This document shows, one piece after another, positions 4,790 through 6,999 of a stretch of 6,999 nucleotides of DNA. Below the pieces are notes generated by a model, which was not told the origin of the DNA, made no database searches, and saw nothing but the letters and a program-made list of their open reading frames with translations. Position numbers and translations under genes: made by a program. Source of the DNA: Helicobacteraceae bacterium (lineage in GTDB: Bacteria; Campylobacterota; Campylobacteria; Campylobacterales; Sulfurimonadaceae). The first letter of the stretch is position 1, and each line of letters starts with the position of its first letter. The stretch is from contig WFMY01000209.1 in NCBI GenBank assembly GCA_015488855.1, forward strand, positions 1 through 6,999, read 5' to 3'.

Positions 4790-6198
4790 GATATGAGTAA
4801 GCTATGCATGAGATTTTTAAAAATAAATAGAAGAACAATAAAAACTCCTGAGGCAACGAGTAAGTAAAGGAGATTTTTACTCCAAAGGAGTTGTTTAAAA
4901 TTGTCTATGCCAAAAGTTCTTATTGTTAAAGAAAACCCAACAAATCCACTTATACTTGATGCAAGTGCTAATCCACTTGTACCCATGGGCGTGATAAGAC
5001 TCAGAGCAAAAACTATGTAACTCATAAGAGAAAAAGTGGCAATTTTAGCGGCCTGAAGTTGCATCTGTTTCGCATAAAGCCAAAGTAGAAGTAGCTTTTG
5101 AAGCCCTAGTGGCAACAAACCTAGTATATACATCTGCAAAACTAAGGTAGTGTGAAGTGTATCCTCACTTGTAAAAGCACCTCTCTCAAAGAGTAGTGTT
5201 GTAATCTCTTGAGAGAGTATAAAGCCACCTAAAGTTGAAGCCGTCAGTAGAAAGCTTAAAAACCAAAAAGCTTTTTGTAGATACTCTAGTGCCTTATGTT
5301 CTTCTTGATTTTTGATATATCGTGCAACTTTTGGAAAAAGTGCTATTGATGTTGCTATGGCAAAGAGTGCAAGGGGCAGTTGAAAAATGCGGTTTGCATA
5401 GTAGAGATAAGAGATGGAACCACTTAAGAGAAAAGAAGCTAAAAAAGTATCTAAAAATGCACTTACTTGTGCAGTGGAATTTCCCCAAATAGCTGGAAAG
5501 AATTGTGCATTAAACTTAGCAGTTTCATCTTTTATCTTAGAAGATTTTATTTTGAGATATTTAAAACCACCTATGATAAGCTTTAGTAATCCCATCTTAT
5601 ATATAGCACTTATATGGGCGATAAGCTGTAGTACCCCACCTATAACCACACCCCAAGAGAGATAATATACAATCTCAGCTTCAGTTTTATCTTCAGAGAG
5701 TAGAAGTGCGAAGATAAGAGAGATATTAAGGAGGGCAGTTGAAAATGCTGTCGTTGCAAAATGATGTTTATATTGGAGTAGGGTACTTAAAAAAGTGACA
5801 CTAAAGATGAGTGGTAGGTACCAAAAGTTGATGGCAACGAAGGGGGAAGCAAGTTCTATCGTTTGTGCATCAAATCCTACCGCCATTGCTTTTGTGGCAA
5901 GCTGGGGGAGTAAGGTCACTAGGATGCTTAAGATGAGTATGATAGACAAAAAGAGTGAAAAGATATAGGCTAAAAAGACACCTTTATGTATAGAACGAGT
6001 AAAAGAGGGTATAAAAACTTGAGTAAATGCACCCTCAGCGAAAATGCGACGAAAAAGGTTTGGCAGCTTAAAAGCGATGAAGAAAATATCACTATATATA
6101 TTTGCACCAAGTGCACTTGCGGTAAGTAAATCTCTTATGAAACCCAATATTCTTGATGTTAGTATTCCAAAACTATTGGTAAAAATCGTTTTAAACAT
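4786..6198 (-). CDS. murJ: MurJ (MviN), lipid II flippase
   Basis: This 470-residue polytopic inner-membrane protein of the MOP superfamily moves lipid II across the membrane for peptidoglycan synthesis. The N-terminal half carries the family signature: Arg16 and Arg22 in SRILGFIRD, Asp37 in SDIFF, Arg50 in KLPNLFRR and the RIFAEGAFTQVFIP stretch (51-64). These match E. coli Arg18, Arg24, Asp39 and Arg52. Arg270 in YYANRIFQLP matches the central-cavity arginine. The protein ends after one helix beyond residue 440, whereas E. coli MurJ (511 residues) has two there, so the fourteenth helix seems to be absent. The ATG at 6198 is the first in frame after an upstream TAA and has only a weak AAAGAA before it. 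The gene is divergent from a DUF342 gene, an arrangement I remember in C. jejuni and H. pylori. It converges on the antiporter with a four-base overlap and no terminator between. Confidence 0.96.
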   Translation of the reverse strand: MFKTIFTNSFGILTSRILGFIRDLLTASALGANIYSDIFFIAFKLPNLFRRIFAEGAFTQVFIPSFTRSIHKGVFLAYIFSLFLSIILILSILVTLLPQLATKAMAVGFDAQTIELASPFVAINFWYLPLIFSVTFLSTLLQYKHHFATTAFSTALLNISLIFALLLSEDKTEAEIVYYLSWGVVIGGVLQLIAHISAIYKMGLLKLIIGGFKYLKIKSSKIKDETAKFNAQFFPAIWGNSTAQVSAFLDTFLASFLLSGSISYLYYANRIFQLPLALFAIATSIALFPKVARYIKNQEEHKALEYLQKAFWFLSFLLTASTLGGFILSQEITTLLFERGAFTSEDTLHTTLVLQMYILGLLPLGLQKLLLLWLYAKQMQLQAAKIATFSLMSYIVFALSLITPMGTSGLALASSISGFVGFSLTIRTFGIDNFKQLLWSKNLLYLLVASGVFIVLLFIFKNLMHSLLIS

Positions 6199-6222
6199 AA
6201 TATTCTTTATGGTAATTTCTTT

Positions 6223-6228
6223 ATTTTA
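6223..6228 (-). promoter_or_regulatory. Candidate -10 box for murJ
   Basis: On the minus strand TAAAAT (6228-6223) stands 24 bases before the murJ ATG, which would give a short leader of about 18 bases. No -35 match is seen, as is common in this phylum. The call rests on one A/T-rich hexamer. Confidence 0.3.
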
Positions 6229-6249
6229 CGAAAGTTTAACGAAAATTTG
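6228..6249. repeat. Tandem imperfect 11-bp repeat between the murJ and DUF342 promoters
   Basis: ACGAAAGTTTA (6228-6238) is followed directly by ACGAAAATTTG (6239-6249), with nine of eleven bases identical. A repeat of about one helical turn would put two binding sites on the same DNA face. It lies exactly between the outward-facing -10 candidates of the two divergent genes, so it could be a shared operator. It is short and A-rich and may be chance. Confidence 0.35.
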
Positions 6250-6251
6250 AT

Positions 6252-6257
6252 TAAAAT
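6252..6257 (+). promoter_or_regulatory. Candidate -10 box for the DUF342 gene
   Basis: TAAAAT (6252-6257), preceded by TTTGAT, fits the -10 consensus of this phylum. Transcription would start near 6264, leaving about 34 bases before the ATG at 6298. No -35 box is evident. Confidence 0.3.
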
Positions 6258-6297
6258 AGAGAGTTTAATATTTTAAAAATTATTTTTGGTAGGGATT

Positions 6298-6999
6298 ATG
6301 GCATTTTTTGGTTCAAGTAAAAGTACAAATGAACATTCAGTCAAAAAAATTCGCACAACTGTTTTAAAAACTAGAAATGTAGCCAAAGAGTTACTTTCTT
6401 TAGCACAAACAAATGGTGTGAGTGTTGAAAGTATTGATTTTAACCTCCTTGATGTGCAAACTTTTACAGGACTAGGTGAGGGAAAAAAAGATATCGAGTG
6501 GGAAGAGACTTCAATTGATGAACTTTATGAGCTTGATGATGCAAGTGCTTTGCTAAATAATAAATTCCATATAAAACAAATTTATGAAATTGAAGTTTAT
6601 ACAAAAGATGAAAAAACAGATCATTTTAAAGATTTTCATATCGCTGTTGGGGCTAATGCAACTAAGTGCAAAGTTTATCTTAGTATAAAATCTGGTTCAT
6701 CTCTTGAGTATTTTTCAGGCTTTGAACAAGAACTCTCTACCTTGATAAACAATAAAAAACTTCGAGCAGGAATACTTATCAATATATTTGATGAGATGCT
6801 CGAAGATGTTATTTCAAAGTTATCTGCAAAAGTTAAAGTAGATAAAAAGATTGATTTCTCAAAAAATGAGACTATTTTAATAGCGCAAAGTATAGAGCCA
6901 ACGCCAACTATTGACGATGGTATTGTTTTGCATTATGAGAAAAAAGAGAAAGTTGAGCAACATGATAAGATAGACTACTCAAAGCGAGGTTATATCCGA
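6298..6999 (+). CDS. DUF342 / FapA-like protein, N-terminal part, cut by the window edge
   Basis: An open frame starts at ATG 6298 and runs without a stop to the last base, giving 234 visible codons; the 3' end is missing. AGGG (6291-6294) lies three bases before the ATG, a short but usable spacing. Residues 1-55 are soluble and helical, ending in NLLDVQTF (49-56), and vaguely recall the small N-terminal domain seen in Jag and FapA proteins. An alpha/beta region follows (about 90-180), with a basic, lysine-rich run before residue 190. Residues 201-234 carry the pattern PTPTIDDGI, then KIDYSKRGYI, which resembles the opening of the DUF342 beta-repeat domain. I therefore assign it to that family. 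DUF342 proteins include FapA; their role is poorly known, with links to flagella or the cell envelope in some bacteria. No signal peptide or membrane helix is visible. It is divergent from murJ. Confidence 0.7.
   Translation, partial: MAFFGSSKSTNEHSVKKIRTTVLKTRNVAKELLSLAQTNGVSVESIDFNLLDVQTFTGLGEGKKDIEWEETSIDELYELDDASALLNNKFHIKQIYEIEVYTKDEKTDHFKDFHIAVGANATKCKVYLSIKSGSSLEYFSGFEQELSTLINNKKLRAGILINIFDEMLEDVISKLSAKVKVDKKIDFSKNETILIAQSIEPTPTIDDGIVLHYEKKEKVEQHDKIDYSKRGYIR

Noticed and set aside
5414..5665. Plus-strand open frame of 83 codons inside murJ
   Set aside because: Antisense to conserved MurJ helices, with no start context.
6044..6250. Plus-strand open frame of 68 codons crossing the murJ start
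   Set aside because: Two thirds is antisense to the most conserved part of MurJ, and it ends within the divergent promoter region; no ribosome binding site.

Overview
The window looks like a chromosomal segment of a Campylobacterota (Epsilonproteobacteria) member, probably a free-living Sulfurimonas- or Sulfurovum-like lineage. The grounds are low G+C with A/T-ending codons, the Campylobacterota-style Tgt sequence (an LDDL motif where most bacteria have DECT), and a divergent murJ/DUF342 pair that I remember from Campylobacter and Helicobacter. Genus assignment is inference. Gene density is very high. There is no RNA gene, insertion sequence, CRISPR array or integrase.

Left block, minus strand (39-3162): tgt, then a Cof-type HAD phosphatase, then an FHS-family sugar transporter. 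Both junctions are 4-base overlaps (ATGA and GTGA), so this is almost certainly one translationally coupled operon read from a promoter just right of 3162. Tgt makes queuosine-modified tRNA. The other two genes look like a small sugar import and sugar-phosphate dephosphorylation pair.

Central intergenic region (3163-3440): divergent promoters for tgt (minus) and ybeY (plus), a T7A7 palindrome, and an unannotated 14-codon leader ORF (3400-3444). The leader has a good Shine-Dalgarno sequence, and its stop overlaps the ybeY start. This is the most interesting feature in the window.

Right-centre block, plus strand (3400-4789): leader ORF, ybeY (16S rRNA maturation RNase) and a calcium/cation antiporter of the YrbG type that begins with GTG two bases after the ybeY stop. 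The antiporter converges with murJ, and the two stop codons overlap.

Right block: murJ (lipid II flippase, minus, 4786-6198) appears to lack the last membrane helix of the family. It is divergent from a DUF342/FapA-like gene that starts at 6298 and runs off the right edge (234 codons visible). A 99-base divergent promoter region with a tandem 11-bp repeat lies between them.

Most of the content is housekeeping. The points worth a second look are the ybeY leader ORF, the shortened murJ C-terminus at a convergent overlap, the cation antiporter coupled to ybeY, and the sugar-gene pair attached to tgt.
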